Shown here: positions 31,190 to 42,209 of the stretch, in pieces
How positions within the stretch are numbered: position 1 is the stretch's first letter
Layout of the letters: the number at the start of each line of letters is the position of its first letter
From: Limnanthes douglasii subsp. nivea
Lineage: Eukaryota > Streptophyta > Magnoliopsida > Brassicales > Limnanthaceae
Direction of reading: 5' to 3'
Assembly: GCA_036936605.1 (NCBI GenBank)
Contig: JAUPFV010000005.1
Location: 53,030,742-53,094,741 of the forward strand
DNA: 64,000 bases
Made by a program: the position numbers and the translations under genes
Notes under the pieces: model-generated
What the model saw: the letters and a program-made list of their open reading frames with translations, nothing else
Told to the model about the DNA's origin: nothing
Databases searched by the model: none

Positions 31190-32702
31190 CTTTGGAGGAA
31201 CTATGCACATGCTCGAAAGATTTTATAAGGAGATTTTAAGTAGGAATCAATTCCTACAAGTTTGTCAGGTTAGCCTTTGGAAATGTTTCATGAATTTCAC
31301 AAAACAGATTAATAGTCTTCTGCTCTTCGGTGTTCTTAATCGTAGCTAACATATCTTTTCCACATTCGTCCTCGGAGGCCTTCACATCAATCATTTTCTC
31401 ATCCTCGAATTGAGATGTAAGGGCATCCATGTTCCGTGTCATCTCCTTCTTTTTATTCTCACTCTTGTTTAGAGATCCTTGAAGAGTGGAGCATCTTTGT
31501 TTCTCATCAGATAATTCTTGAGCATGTTTAAATTTGAGCTCTTCTATTTCATTTTTATGCGAAGTATTAAGCTCTTCTATCTTGATCCTATGTACAGATC
31601 TGAGATGGTTTTGAGATGAAGGATGTCTCTAAGAAATTCTGATTTACCATCTTGGAATCTATAAAATTGATCCTTTACGGTTTTACCAAATATATCCCTC
31701 ATCCTCTTTTATGTTGTAGCATCTTTCTTATATCGAACCAAGCATTTAGCAATGGTCTCCAATTGGCTTCGGGTAAAGTTCACTTCTTAGCACAACTTTT
31801 ATGTTGCAGCTCCAAGATCGGTAAATGGTTAAATATCAAGCGTCACCTCTTCAGATGGTTCTTCAGCAGGTATGTATCTTGGAATGACGTAGGGAATCAG
31901 AGCAAAGGTTGACGGTGTCAAAGGATTTACTGATCTAATCAGTTCAGGAAGAAAATGAGTACTTACTTGACCAAATCGCTGCAGTTGATCTTGAATATCT
32001 TGCACATATGGATCCATACCTATGTCAAGCTCTGGAGACTATTCGAGGTTGATGAAGTTATCAGGGTCAAGTGATTGTCTCCTCGGTTATTGTATGCTTC
32101 AGTCTCACCTTGCTGATTGTATCCTTGATCAATGACTGCTTCAACTTGTCCTTACTAATCTTCTAGTACAATGTCTTCATAAGTCTCGGAAGGTAGCACT
32201 TCTTGAAGGGTCAGTTCGTTTTTCTTTTTTGCCCTTCTTTGTAGCGGTGTCTTGGATGTGCTCTTCTTTTTATTTGAAGTGGGCTTAATATCCTCCACCT
32301 TTTCAATAGTAGGAAGGGTTTTTTTTCCTGTTTCATTCCTCTTTGCTTTTGACTGTGGCGTTGGGATTTGTAAAGGGCAAACATCAGATGTGCTAGTTTT
32401 TTTTATTATTTTCCCTTCATTCTTCAAAGGAAGGTGACTATCTGATATGATTGGAATTAGAATATGCACCTTACTATCAGGTGCCACTAATCTCTTCACA
32501 ACTAATATTGGATTTTGGGGCTTCATCAAATTTATGGGGAAGTCGACATAAAATGTAATTCTCCACAAGTGGCTGTTGATAAAGTTAATAGGCAGAAAAG
32601 GTCAGTGGAACCCATTGCCCCACTCTTATTCTTCACAAGTTGCCAGCTTGGCAAAAATATCTTTAGCATCCTTTTGACGAAGTTTGTATCTCCACGAAAT
32701 TT
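31190..32702 (-). pseudogene. Element C antisense gene, exon 2 (broken)
   Basis: Read from 32702 downwards: a short conserved start, Lys-rich segments (KAKRNETGKK, KKKSTSKT near 32350-32220), a coiled-coil region rich in Glu/Lys, and the tail LFCEIHETFPKANL, which matches LLFHEKFPKRNL of B. Several stops and frame changes. Unknown function; homologous by order and by the tail motif. Confidence 0.7.
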
Positions 32703-32797
32703 CTAAATACAGTACAAAAATAAGGAAAGGATAAAAGCAAAATAACTAAAGCAACGACAAGAAATAGAAGATAAAAGAAGTCTACTGTTACTCTTAC
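32703..32797 (-). other. Probable intron of the element C antisense gene (95 nt)
   Basis: Donor T|GTAAGA at 32797 and acceptor GTATTTAG| ending at 32703. It follows DNPS-x-LKLV, the counterpart of ENPSLLRSRW in B, in phase 1. The exon 2 joint is less well conserved than in A and B. Confidence 0.6.
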
Positions 32798-34165
32798 AGA
32801 CAAGTTTAAGTCACGATGGGTTATCCTCGGATACCTCCTTTCCATCCTCACATGCCAAAAATATGAAGAGAAATGTTTGTTTCTAAAACTTGTTTGCTTC
32901 AAGCAAGTCATCGATTATCTTGAAGTCATCATCAAAAGTGAGATAATATAAGGTCAGAACAGTTCCCTATGAAAGTTTGGTCAAGGCGATGAAGTCTTGA
33001 ATAAGAAGCGGAATTTCGGCAAGCCTGGAGGCCATGATTACAGATAAGAGGGTGAACTATTGGTTGGGTGCATCTTATGTAGGACAAAGGTCGATGAGCT
33101 CGAAACATTCCACTATCATTGGGTCTAACGAAAACCGAAGACCCAGTTAATAATTTCAGGATACACCACTAATTCATCTTTCCCACAGTCCAGTGGTGTT
33201 TCTCCCTCCTTTGGAAACCGAAGCACGATATTATCTAGCATTCCCCATTGCTTTTTCAAGGAGGCAGCTTGGGACTCTGTCTAGTAGATATATGGAATGT
33301 TTTTTAATGCCAATATATATTCTGCGAGAAGTGGCTTTAGATTTTCACCTACTGAAGGAGCAAGCTTTTCAGATAGTTCAATATGAGATTTCTTTTTTCC
33401 TTTCCTTTTCTTCGGTGCTCTTGTTTTTTTTCGAGGCGTCATCCTCTACATCAGCTTCAATATCTTTTAAAGCATCATCTTCAGTATCAACTTCAACATT
33501 AGATTGAGTAGCCTCGGAATCATCGTTTTGCTCAGATGTCTCATCTTTAAGTCGAGGTGGGTATGGATTAGAGGCTGGTTCCCTTCGCTCTTCATTTAAG
33601 GGATCTTTTTGAGATTTTGTAATTTTCTTAACAACTTCCCTCAAGGGATGAGAAGATGGTGAAGTGTTGTCAGCATCATCTTCCATAGTTATAAAAGTTC
33701 TTTTTGAAATGAGAGATTTTGAACAAACTTGAGGGGTCTCCTTGTGCAGCTTCCGAGACAGTTTAGAGTTGGGAGAAGATGACTTTTTCTGATTTACTTG
33801 AAGAAGATGTGGCTCGAGTTAGTTTTCAATGGCTTCGAAGAATAGGTGTTAAAGAATAAATTTGAGGAGATGATTTGGCTGGTGATGGTAAAGTTTGAGG
33901 AAATTTTGGTGTTTAAGTTTTTGAGGATTGGCTTTCTTCTGGGATAGATGAACTTGAAAATGCAGAAAGAGTTTGATTTGGATCATATTATATCGTTTCA
34001 ATGGATAATCAAGGAGAGTTTCTTATTAATCTAGCTGTCCTGTATTCTTCTGCCCTTTCACTTATACAAAAGTAATCGTAAGCTCCAAAATGGGGTTTAT
34101 CTAGGGAGGATGATTTTCTGGGTTTTTTTAGCTCTTAGATTTTTGAGTTCTGAACAATTTCTCAT
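32798..34165 (-). pseudogene. Element C antisense gene, exon 1 (broken)
   Basis: Possible ATG at 34165. N-terminal Ser/Pro-rich part, an acidic stretch (33690-33400) and the conserved domain in pieces: LGLRFSLDPMIVECFELIDLCP, LLSVIMASRLAEIP, and FKIIDDLLEANKF-x-KQTFLFI. It aligns with B in the same order. Stops are present. The TATA box is upstream at 34337-34329. Confidence 0.72.
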
Positions 34166-34269
34166 AAAAATAATTGAAGTATGGGTGATGGATTTGAAGT
34201 TATACGACAAAAGGAGCTTAGATATTTAAGATTCAGATGAAGATAACCAATAAATATCAGGTGTAAGCC

Positions 34270-34291
34270 GACTCTCTCTCTCTCTCTCTCT
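34270..34291. repeat. (CT)n microsatellite
   Basis: About eleven CT units, in the 5' leader of the element C antisense gene (AG repeat on its strand), between TATA box and start codon. Confidence 0.95.
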
Positions 34292-34328
34292 AAGAATACG
34301 TGTGTGAAACAAACTATGGCACATATGA

Positions 34329-34337
34329 GTATTTATA
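34329..34337 (-). promoter_or_regulatory. TATA box of the element C antisense gene
   Basis: Minus-strand TATAAATAC, the same nonamer as in B. About 90 bp further upstream TGACACCTGTCAC stands where A and B have the G-box, with one change in the core. Confidence 0.6.
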
Positions 34338-34700
34338 GAAACAATTAAGGGAAAGGGAAAGGGAAGAGGTGGAGGAAGCTATTGGACAGAATTCCAAGCA
34401 GTTGCGTAAAGAAGAAAGTTTGACACCTGTCACATGACAAGCCCATTGGCAGACCTAGTTCTTAGGGCATCATTACTCTTTAGATTTTCACTTCGAACGT
34501 TTATGCCCGTTGGGAGGAAATGTTTGCATATGGAAATATTCAAAGGGTTAACAAAAAAAATTTGTGATCCGAGGACAATCAGTGTTGTCAAATGGATTAG
34601 TTAATTGAAAGCAAATCGGGTCTTTGGCAAGAGGCATTATTTTCTACTATCAAGGATTTCCGATGACAACTAGTTCTCATTCTTTGATCTTCATAAGAAC

Positions 34701-34711
34701 TAGGGGGCTAC
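34701..34711 (+). other. Polypurine tract of element C
   Basis: TAGGGGGCTAC immediately before the 3' LTR. Confidence 0.65.
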
Positions 34712-35008
34712 TAATAATGATATAAACTATTGGGGACTAAAATGTAATAATTAAAGTCTTGTACGGACAATTCTAAAGATATTGGACAAATTTAGGTCGA
34801 GTTGTAAAAATAAGGGGTTAAAGTGAAATTAACCCAATTTTATAACAACTTGAGTTATTCTAGGTGTGTTCGCCTATATATAAAGGCAAGGATGAATTGA
34901 ATGGCATGAGACTTTCTCTTGAGTGAACTATCTTCTTGACTTAACTTTCTCTCTCTAAAATCAATTTCTCTCTTAATCTCTCTATAGAATCAAGATTCAT
35001 CCACACCA
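34712..35008 (+). repeat. 3' LTR of element C (297 bp)
   Basis: Begins TAATAATGATATAAAC where the 5' copy has TGATAAGGATATAAAC; ends ATCCACACCA, then GTATT. Confidence 0.92.
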
Positions 35009-35013
35009 GTATT

Positions 35014-35369
35014 GAATGTTCTTATATGGTCTGTGAGGGTAATAAAAATATAGAGACGATGTGTGTTGGTTCGACCCCATCTGGAGAAACTTCCCATGGT
35101 AAGTTAATGCAGACCCATAGGTGCTCCTGCATTTTCTCTAGTTGAGACAGATGGATAATCGTGTTGTATCTAATATGTAAGCTGATGCTATGGCTGAATA
35201 ATAAGTTTGTTGAGCTTGTGGAGCAACGGTGGACGGAGGATAATAGCTTATCAAGTGGATGCCGATTTGGGCCGCTGGCGACTGAGGGTTATAGAATCCT
35301 CTTGAAGGTGCGCTAAGAATAATCAGACCATGAACATGGGGTATTTGTTGATATAATTTTCAATTGGGA
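35014..35369 (-). pseudogene. Relic E, fragment 3: N-terminal gag
   Basis: Minus-strand translation is Gln/Pro/Ser-rich (IGIHLISYYPPSTVAPQAQQ) and preserves no catalytic motif. I assign it to E by position: it lies between the insertion sites of C and F and continues across the F insertion into 39072. Coding identity here is inference. Confidence 0.5.
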
Positions 35370-35374
35370 TCAAG

Positions 35375-35602
35375 TGTCAAAAGTATTTTTGTCAAAAGTA
35401 TTTTATTTAAAAAGTGTTTTTTTTCTTGTTCTCGTTCCCTTTTATAATAGTTTACAGCCGTCACAACAATTATATAACAATATTTATTATCCTAGATTTT
35501 CTTTGACTATTGACTATACATTATATATTATTCTACAAAATATATTAACTAAATATTTGACTAAAATAAATTAGATATTAATCTAATTTATTTCCTTTAA
35601 CA
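35375..35602 (-). repeat. 3' LTR of copia element F (228 bp)
   Basis: On the minus strand it starts TGTTAAAGGAAATAAATTAG and ends TTTTGACA. It matches 38847-39066 over most of its length with clear divergence. AT-rich. Confidence 0.85.
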
Positions 35603-35616
35603 CCCTCCCTCAAATT
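35603..35616 (-). other. Polypurine tract of element F
   Basis: Minus-strand AATTTGAGGGAGGG directly before TGTTAAAGG, a typical copia arrangement. Confidence 0.85.
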
Positions 35617-37240
35617 GATGCTGGTAAGTCAATTAGTAACAATTTTCCAATGAGAAATTTATGTCACAGACGAGTCATACCTTTGGAAACAATATCAGCC
35701 ACTTGGATATTAGAAGAGATGTGAGGAAGAAATATCACCCGATTTTCCAAAGTATCTCGGTTAAAATGACAATAAACTTCAATGTGTTTGGTGCGTTCAT
35801 AAAAAACAGTGTTAGTGGAAATATGAATAACACTTATGTTATCAGCGTTAAGAGGAGTAGAAATTATCTAAGCAAATCTAAGCTTCTTAAGAAGACCACA
35901 TAGCCATATAATTTTGGAACAAGCACTAGACATGCCATGATACTCGACCTCAATAGAGGATTTAGAATCACGTTATTGTTTCTTACACCTCCAAGTAATT
36001 AGAGCATCACCAAAAAATATACACCAACCCATAGTAGATCGACGCGTATCTAGACATCCAGCCCAATCAGCATTGCTATAGGAAACAAGTTGATGAGATG
36101 AGCCATTAGGAAGGAACAAATCAAGAGTATGTGAACCTTAGAGATACCGAATGACACGTTGAACTGCAACGATGTGAAGATGTCTATGAGAGAACATAAA
36201 CTGTTTGACTTGATAAAATATAGATATATCAGTACGCGTAGTTTCAAGTATATAAGACTCTCAACCAAGCGCCGATATTGAGTAGGATTATCTAAAACGT
36301 TCACTATATTTGACATTTACCTCCATAGTAGTATCAACATAAAAAGCGTCCTCCAAACCAGCCAAAGCAATAAGATCTTGAATATAATTTTGTTGGTTCA
36401 AAAAAATACCATTAACCTGATAATAAACTTCTAATCCTAAAAGTATGTAACTTGTCCAAGATCTTTCGTATGGAAAGTTTCATGTAACTATTGTTGAAGC
36501 TTAGTAAAAAAACTATAATCGGTACCAGTGATGATAACATCATCCATATAAACCAAAAGAAGGACAATACCCAAGGTAGAAGTGTGTTGAAATAAAGAAG
36601 AATCATACAGACTTTGGGTCAAACCAAATGAAATAATTGTACAACTGAAGTTCTCAAACCAAGCCCGAGGTGCTTGTTTGAGCCCATAAAAAGAACGCTT
36701 TAACTTACATACATCAAAACAAGCCCGAGACTAGAAAATCGACGAAGAGTTGTGGAAGCAGGAGCATGACCAGGTGTCAAGATAAGACTAGAAGATATCA
36801 TAGAAGAAGTGAAACCAGACTCATCTCAATTACGGCTTTGAGACACAAAACCAAGTTTAAATATTTCTATAGATTTTAAAATTTTAGAAAAAACTAGGCA
36901 TGAGAGATAAAGATGCAGAAGACGGATCAACATAAGATAGAAAAAATATTGATTTAAAAAAAATCATATTCTTAAAAACCCAAATATGATGAGCATGAGG
37001 ATCATAACAAACATAACCCTTATAAGGAATAGCATAATTTTACAGATTGAGCAATAAGATCACGAGGTTCATGAGTAGGAAAGTGTACTTAACAAATACA
37101 TTCAAAAGTACGAAGATCAGAATATGAAGGAGAATGACCAAACAAATTAAAAACGAAGAAACTTGACTTAACGTATGAAAATGTAGGCGATTAATAAAAA
37201 AACAACAATTAGAAAGTGATTCATACCAAAAACAAGGACG
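35617..37240 (-). pseudogene. Element F copia integrase end, reverse transcriptase and RNase H (broken)
   Basis: From 37240 downwards: FINRL and KGYVCYDPHAHHIWVFKN (C-terminal integrase region), then KLKRSFYGLKQAPRAWFENF, LLLVYMDDVIITGTDYSFF with YMDD at 36549-36538, HETFHTKDLGQVTYF, SNADWAGCLDTRRST, and SSIEVEYHGMSSACSKIIWL of RNase H, ending HIEVYCHFNRDTLE near the LTR. This motif order (integrase before reverse transcriptase) identifies Ty1/copia. Several frame changes and stops. Confidence 0.88.
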
Positions 37241-37244
37241 AACA

Positions 37245-38440
37245 AATGGTCGTTTGCCAAGAATTGCTTATCCTTTGAACCCTCCAATAACACCATCAGA
37301 GTTTCCTGTAAACCCCATTATGGTTTTGTTAGATTGGAGAATAACAAATTGATTCTTAATTAATTCATAGATGGACATACATAAGCCGAGCTACCAGTGT
37401 CAATCATGATTCATCAGATTTATGTTCCCTCGATAGATGCCTATATGAAGGGGAAATATTTTAATACAAATGAGAAAATATTTTCCCTTCTAAATATGTT
37501 GTCAAGCTAACCACATACCTTATTCTATAATAACTTGAAAGTGTTGTCAACGTATCTTCTTCAAAAATGGTTAACAATTCGAAGATTTGACACAACTTTG
37601 AGACCCTTCCATTATTTTCAGATACCACATTCACTCGACCCTGATGCAGATCATGATCCAATTACTCTGAATCCATGTCAAATTTCTCAATAATCACCAT
37701 CGTACTTTCCTATTTGGAAGCTTCTATGGCTTGCCTTCGGACAACATGTAAAGCTACATGTGCCCCACTCGTGCTAGGCTGTGATATGTTACCCACTTGC
37801 CTGTTACCAACTTGTGATTTAACAAAAGTAGTGAGCTTCCTATTTTCAAATAAAGATTGTATATCTTGTTTCAAAGCAATACAATCCTTAGTATCGTGTC
37901 TTACATCATTGTGATACTTACAAAATCGTTTGTTTCGATTTTCTCTCAGATTCTAGATGGGTGGGGGTCTCTCGAACTACACAAAAAATTTGAGCTATTA
38001 TAAATGGTCGCAACATTTTCAGTCATTTGTAGATAATAACTGGGCTGAACCCACTAATTCCCTATTGGTATAGATTTTTTCCCTTGAGTGGATTGGCTTG
38101 ATCTAGGTTGATGAGAATATTGTTTAGAATGTCTTTATGATTTCTAACCGAAGCCTGCGACTGACTATTTGCTTGTCGAAGAAGGGTTGAATAGTTAGGT
38201 CTATATTGGTGAGGTTGTCTTAATCTTTTATTTTCATTCACGATGATTTGTTTTCCAACTTGGTTTAATAAAAAACCTCAATTTTAAGGGTTACCGAATC
38301 AACCAACTCACCAAATATTAGTCCTTGCTTAAGTGCCGTTATAGCTACCTGTTCGAAGCAGTCTGCCAATCTATCTTTGGTATTCACAAAATATTGGGTA
38401 TAATCATTAAAGATTCATTAGGGTGCTGCCACAACGAAAT
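37245..38440 (-). pseudogene. Gypsy gag-protease segment inside copia element F
   Basis: Minus strand reads NESLNDYTQYFVNTKDRLADCFEQVAITALKQG (in pieces: NESLNDYTQYFVNTK, then RLADCFEQVAI), then a knuckle FCKYHNDVRHDTKDC near 37890, SKLCQIFELLTIFEEDT, IDTGSSAYV (protease active site near 37400) and IMGFTGNSDGVIGGF with AILGKRPF near 37250. Each matches gag-pro of element B, not copia. The segment replaces the copia gag end, protease and integrase start. See the finding on the chimera. Confidence 0.85.
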
Positions 38441-38444
38441 CATA

Positions 38445-38846
38445 ATTCTATAATCTTTTATATCTCACTTAGAGAAAGCATTATCATCTATAGCTGCTGG
38501 ACCACTCGCATCAATATGACCCCATAATTATTTTCATTTCACATAAAATTGAAATTAAAATTTCCAAGCAGATTAATATTTTCCCGTAAATTTAATATGA
38601 AACGAGTCAAATTTATCTAGTGATATGATGTAGTCAAGAAAAAAAATTGAAGAGAAAAAAAATTCTGAAAACAATCTCCAAATTTACCGGAAAAAAAATT
38701 CACTACCCAAATATTCCACGAAAAAGGAAAAAAAATCTAAAACTAAAATCTTCAAATACTCTAAACAAATCCACAAATAATCTAATAAATAACTTACCAC
38801 CCACATACTTTACGAGAGAGAGAAAATCAACACCCTTCTCCTACCG
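38445..38846 (-). pseudogene. Element F leader and copia gag N-terminus
   Basis: After the 5' LTR comes a leader with only a weak match to the usual tRNA-Met primer site. From about 38690 the minus strand reads DKFDSFHIKFTGK, AWKFQFQFYVK, LWGHIDASGPAA and DIKDYRIMIS, the pattern of the copia gag N-terminal domain (ground-state motif LWGHIDG). It stops abruptly near 38440, where gypsy gag begins. Confidence 0.7.
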
Positions 38847-39066
38847 TGTCAAAAATATTTTATTTTTATAAAAGTATGTCTAATTACTTATTATCGATCT
38901 CCTTTTATGATACTTTACAATTGTTACAACAAAAAAAATTACAATATTTATTATCGTAGTTTTTCTTATACTATTGATTATATAGTAGATATTATTCTAT
39001 AATATATATTAACTAATTCTTTGACTAAAATAAATTAGTTGTCAATCCAATTTATTTCCTTTAACA
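38847..39066 (-). repeat. 5' LTR of copia element F (220 bp)
   Basis: Same ends as the 3' LTR, eight bases shorter, with visible substitutions. Outside it lies TCAAG. Confidence 0.85.
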
Positions 39067-39071
39067 TCAAG

Positions 39072-39520
39072 CGCTTGTGGAGGCATGATAACACCAAGAG
39101 TTGTATGGTTGTCATCCCCGTGTTTGGCTTCGCTCCTTTCGTCTACGATTGCGTCGTTTGTTGCTCTTTTCTAAGGATGCATAATTTGACCTAGTTTTTT
39201 CTTCCTTATATTTATTATAAGAAGAGTTACATTTATCACTTACATATTGATATAGGTTTATAAGACTTTCCACGTTACCTCATTCATACTCATCTCTTTT
39301 TTCATGTCTATTAATTTGGGATTTTATTTTTTGCACGATGTATTTGTTCATAACATCGATGTATGTATTAATCATTTTCAAGTTATGCTCTCGTGGCTCT
39401 GCTCCTAGGTTGTTAAATTGGATTTTTGTGATGGTTTTTTGCTCATTTGAATGCTCAATCTCATCATCTATTGGCTATGGTTTTCTCTTTCATTTCTACC
39501 ATAGCGTCATAGGTAAGTAT
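39072..39520 (-). pseudogene. Relic E, fragment 4: start of gag
   Basis: Minus strand: possible start MVEMKEKTIANR near 39510, then broken frames, later KTRSNYASLEKSNKRRNRRRKERSQ, a basic stretch common between gag N-terminus and capsid. It joins fragment 3 across the F insertion. No LTR of E was recognised beyond it. Confidence 0.5.
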
Positions 39521-40847
39521 TATATTATATCCGTGTAAAGTTGTTTTTAATATATCTAGGATACCGCCGATTCTAGTGGAATGACCAAATGATAAATGTA
39601 AAAAGTGATAAGTAGTAGAAATGTTATAAGATATTATTACTCATGAATTTGTATTCATTGACATCATAATTAGAAAAAAATATAATAGCCTAATACATTT
39701 ATTTATATTTGTATAAAGTAGTAAAATATTAATTTTTGAGGTATGTACCGTTGTAGCGGACTTGCAGCCCCAAACGAATTATGGGATCGGTTAGGTGGCC
39801 CTCGACAAAAAAACCATCGACCAGAAGGCCGTTGATAAAACAAATTAAGCTAACTTTCAACACATGTGGTGATGAGACATCAACAGCTTGGTGGGTTGTT
39901 GGTGAGAAGGTACCAACAGTACGGATGAAATCGACCATATCAATATCCATTAATTATAAATAGGAAACTTCTTAATTAATTATTTTCATAGTTAATGGGT
40001 CATCGGTTTAATTAAATATTTATATTAATCACAAAAACATATCTTTCAAACTTTAATCCTATAATTGTATATTGAGAGATTAATTTTTATTTTCTTCTTA
40101 TTTAAATTTTTATTTTTGTCAAAAATATGATTAATGAAAGTGAATTTCTATATTCTCGGATCATAATATATTTGTATATACAGTTTTATTATGAATTAAT
40201 TTACGTTTTTATTTTAATTTATTCTTTCTATATATATTAATATTATTATTGAATGAAATATCATTAATTACCTACGGGTTCGGTCGATGGATGTTAAATA
40301 TGGATTGAGACAAAGAGGTAAAATTTATTCCCAATATATAATAATAATTATGGGATAAATAAGTAGTGCGCTACGATCTTGAGTCAATGAATTCAGAACT
40401 AGGTTTTTAGATTTCATGACCAATTGTAAAAGATAGGAAACTAGAGATATAATCAAATATATAAGAAAGTTAGTTTTCGATTATCGAGAGATAAAAACAA
40501 CAATGTTAAAGAGAACCTTATTTTGAAAAATATATTTAGATTTGATTGATTCAGTTGTCTAGGCTTCATAATAATTTATGTATACGAGTTCAATGACCCT
40601 ATAATTATTTTTTATATTGATATATCTCAAACTTATACAATTTCTTAGTTTATTTTCTTGTTATATACACAATTTGGATCACCATGATCAAACATTAAAA
40701 TTATATTTTTGTTGTTAAATTGTTATAAATTAGTATCGATGTTTAGATAAGAATAAATAACTTTTGGGTTTGATTAAAATCGAGTCGTAACATAATCGTG
40801 ATACTAGAATGAGAATCGTACACTTATAATTTTTCATATCAAGTTTT
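39521..40847. other. AT-rich region, candidate 5' LTR of the Athila-like element
   Basis: No gene is seen. Because a primer-site-like sequence begins at 40848 and a gag follows, part of this stretch is probably a 5' LTR, but no second LTR is available to set its borders. Confidence 0.35.
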
Positions 40848-40865
40848 TCGCACCGTTATTGGAGA
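40848..40865 (+). other. Degenerate tRNA-Asp type primer binding site
   Basis: TCGCACCGTTATTGGAGA agrees with TGGCGCCGTTGCCGGGGA at 12 of 18 sites. It lies 170-190 bp before the Athila-like gag. Confidence 0.45.
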
Positions 40866-41034
40866 TTTTATTATATATCTTTATCTATTAATTCGATATT
40901 TATGAATAGTGATTTATTTTTTATTTTTGTACGGATTTATTCATTAATAATAAAACCTCAAGAAGTATGACGAAATTATTGTGAAAAATAAGAGATTATG
41001 ATAATCTGTCACTCATGAGAGTGAATCAAAGTAT

Positions 41035-41640
41035 CGCGAGAATGGAGGTTGTTGCAACATACTTTGAGATCAAACCGTCGTTGATTACAATAATTTTGAA
41101 CAATCACAAGTTCGATGGAGACTCAAAATATTTCGTCAACTCTAATCTATATGATTTTCTATAAATGTGTGATATATGCAAATACAACAACATTCCAGCT
41201 CATGCGTTATAATTGACACTATTCTCGTTCTATCTCAAGACAAAACACAAGGTATGACTTCAATCAGTACCTCATCACAACGTGGGAAAATTTGGCTCAA
41301 CTATTATTTTTGAAGTAATTTTCGTCAATAAATAAAGTGAATTATGAAACGATATCACTGATTATGTTCAACGAAACGATGAGTCGTTGTGTGACTCATG
41401 AGAACGGTATAATTTATGATTATGTATATGTCTTCACCACGAATTCCAACATGGATGATAGTCTAAACATTCTATAATGGTAATTGGATAGAAATAAGAT
41501 GATGTTTGACGCTGCAAGTGGAGGATCTTTTACGAACAAGACTCTAAAAGAAGCATACCCATTATTGTAGGTCTTGTCTAGTGAGTGATCATAGTTCTTA
41601 TCCTTACGATAGTGATAAGCGGTACAAAATAAGAATAATA
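41035..41640 (+). pseudogene. Athila-like gag relic
   Basis: Plus-strand translation reads YFEIKPSLITIILNNHKFDG, CDICKYNNIPAHAL, LTLFSFYLKTK, SELRNDITDYVQRNDESL, WERYN and later DDV then KRSIPIIVG. This follows the Athila gag order (FELKP, FKYNNIPDEA, RLFPFSLKDKA, LRNAITSFSQ, ESFYECWERF), as I recall it. Many stops. It is a gypsy lineage distinct from the other elements in the window. No pol of this lineage was recognised downstream. Confidence 0.7.
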
Positions 41641-42209
41641 ATCTACTAGATGAGGGTACAACCTGATATAGATAAATTCTATTTGAGGGGCTATTTATTA
41701 AAATGGATAGGAGGAATTAATTTTGGGTAGAGAGTAGAAAGATAAAAAAGTTTCTTAAGTAAATTCTTTGAGATATTAAGTCTGATTTTAGCAGTAAATG
41801 TTTTATCCTTATTAAATTCCTTTTGAGATAAAAGGTTGCTTAAGTAAATGTTTCATCGATATATCTTTTATGTATTGTTTCTTCTGTGTATATATTCCTT
41901 ATCTTTTCTTATTTTAATGTGAAACGTCAATTTTTCTGATTTTTTTAATTAATGTTTGATTTCAAATGAAGAAGTCAATAATTGTTGCGTGAAAAAGGTA
42001 ACCTTAACACGGATCTATTTATGAAACACGAATCGTGAATATTTTTTGAACTGTAAATCTCATATGTATATATGAAATGTGAATCACGGATGTATAGAGT
42101 TTGTACCACAATTTGTATCGAGTTTTAGGATTCCCCGATGATGATTTACGAGGAGTATAAATACCTCATAATGATGCAATCCTTGTATCCGTAGAGTTTA
42201 CAGGAGTAG
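41641..42209. other. AT-rich sequence without recognised gene
   Basis: Nothing convincing on either strand. Possibly the decayed continuation of the Athila-like gag into unrelated sequence before relic H. Confidence 0.4.

Larger units (their letters stand above)
24398..35008 (+). mobile_element. Element C: older full-length Tat-type Ty3/gypsy element (10.6 kb)
   Basis: LTRs 24398-24695 and 34712-35008, GTATT duplication at 24393-24397 and 35009-35013, primer site, broken gag-pro and pol, conserved box, a 35-bp minisatellite, an antisense gene with intron and TATA box, and a polypurine tract. The LTRs differ at about 37 of 297 sites by hand count (about 12%), so it is older than A and B. It is inserted in relic E. 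Confidence 0.93.
35375..39066 (-). mobile_element. Element F: copia retrotransposon with a gypsy segment inside
   Basis: Minus-strand element with LTRs 38847-39066 (5') and 35375-35602 (3'), polypurine tract and TCAAG duplication at 35370-35374 and 39067-39071. The internal order is copia gag N-terminus, gypsy gag C-terminus plus protease, copia integrase end, copia reverse transcriptase and RNase H, all in one orientation. It is 3.7 kb, shorter than usual copia elements (about 5 kb). All parts are broken. It sits in relic E. Confidence 0.85.

Noticed and set aside
39781..39963. Overlapping open frames on both strands as a small gene
   Set aside because: No recognisable motif, AT-rich flanks, and probably part of a decayed LTR.
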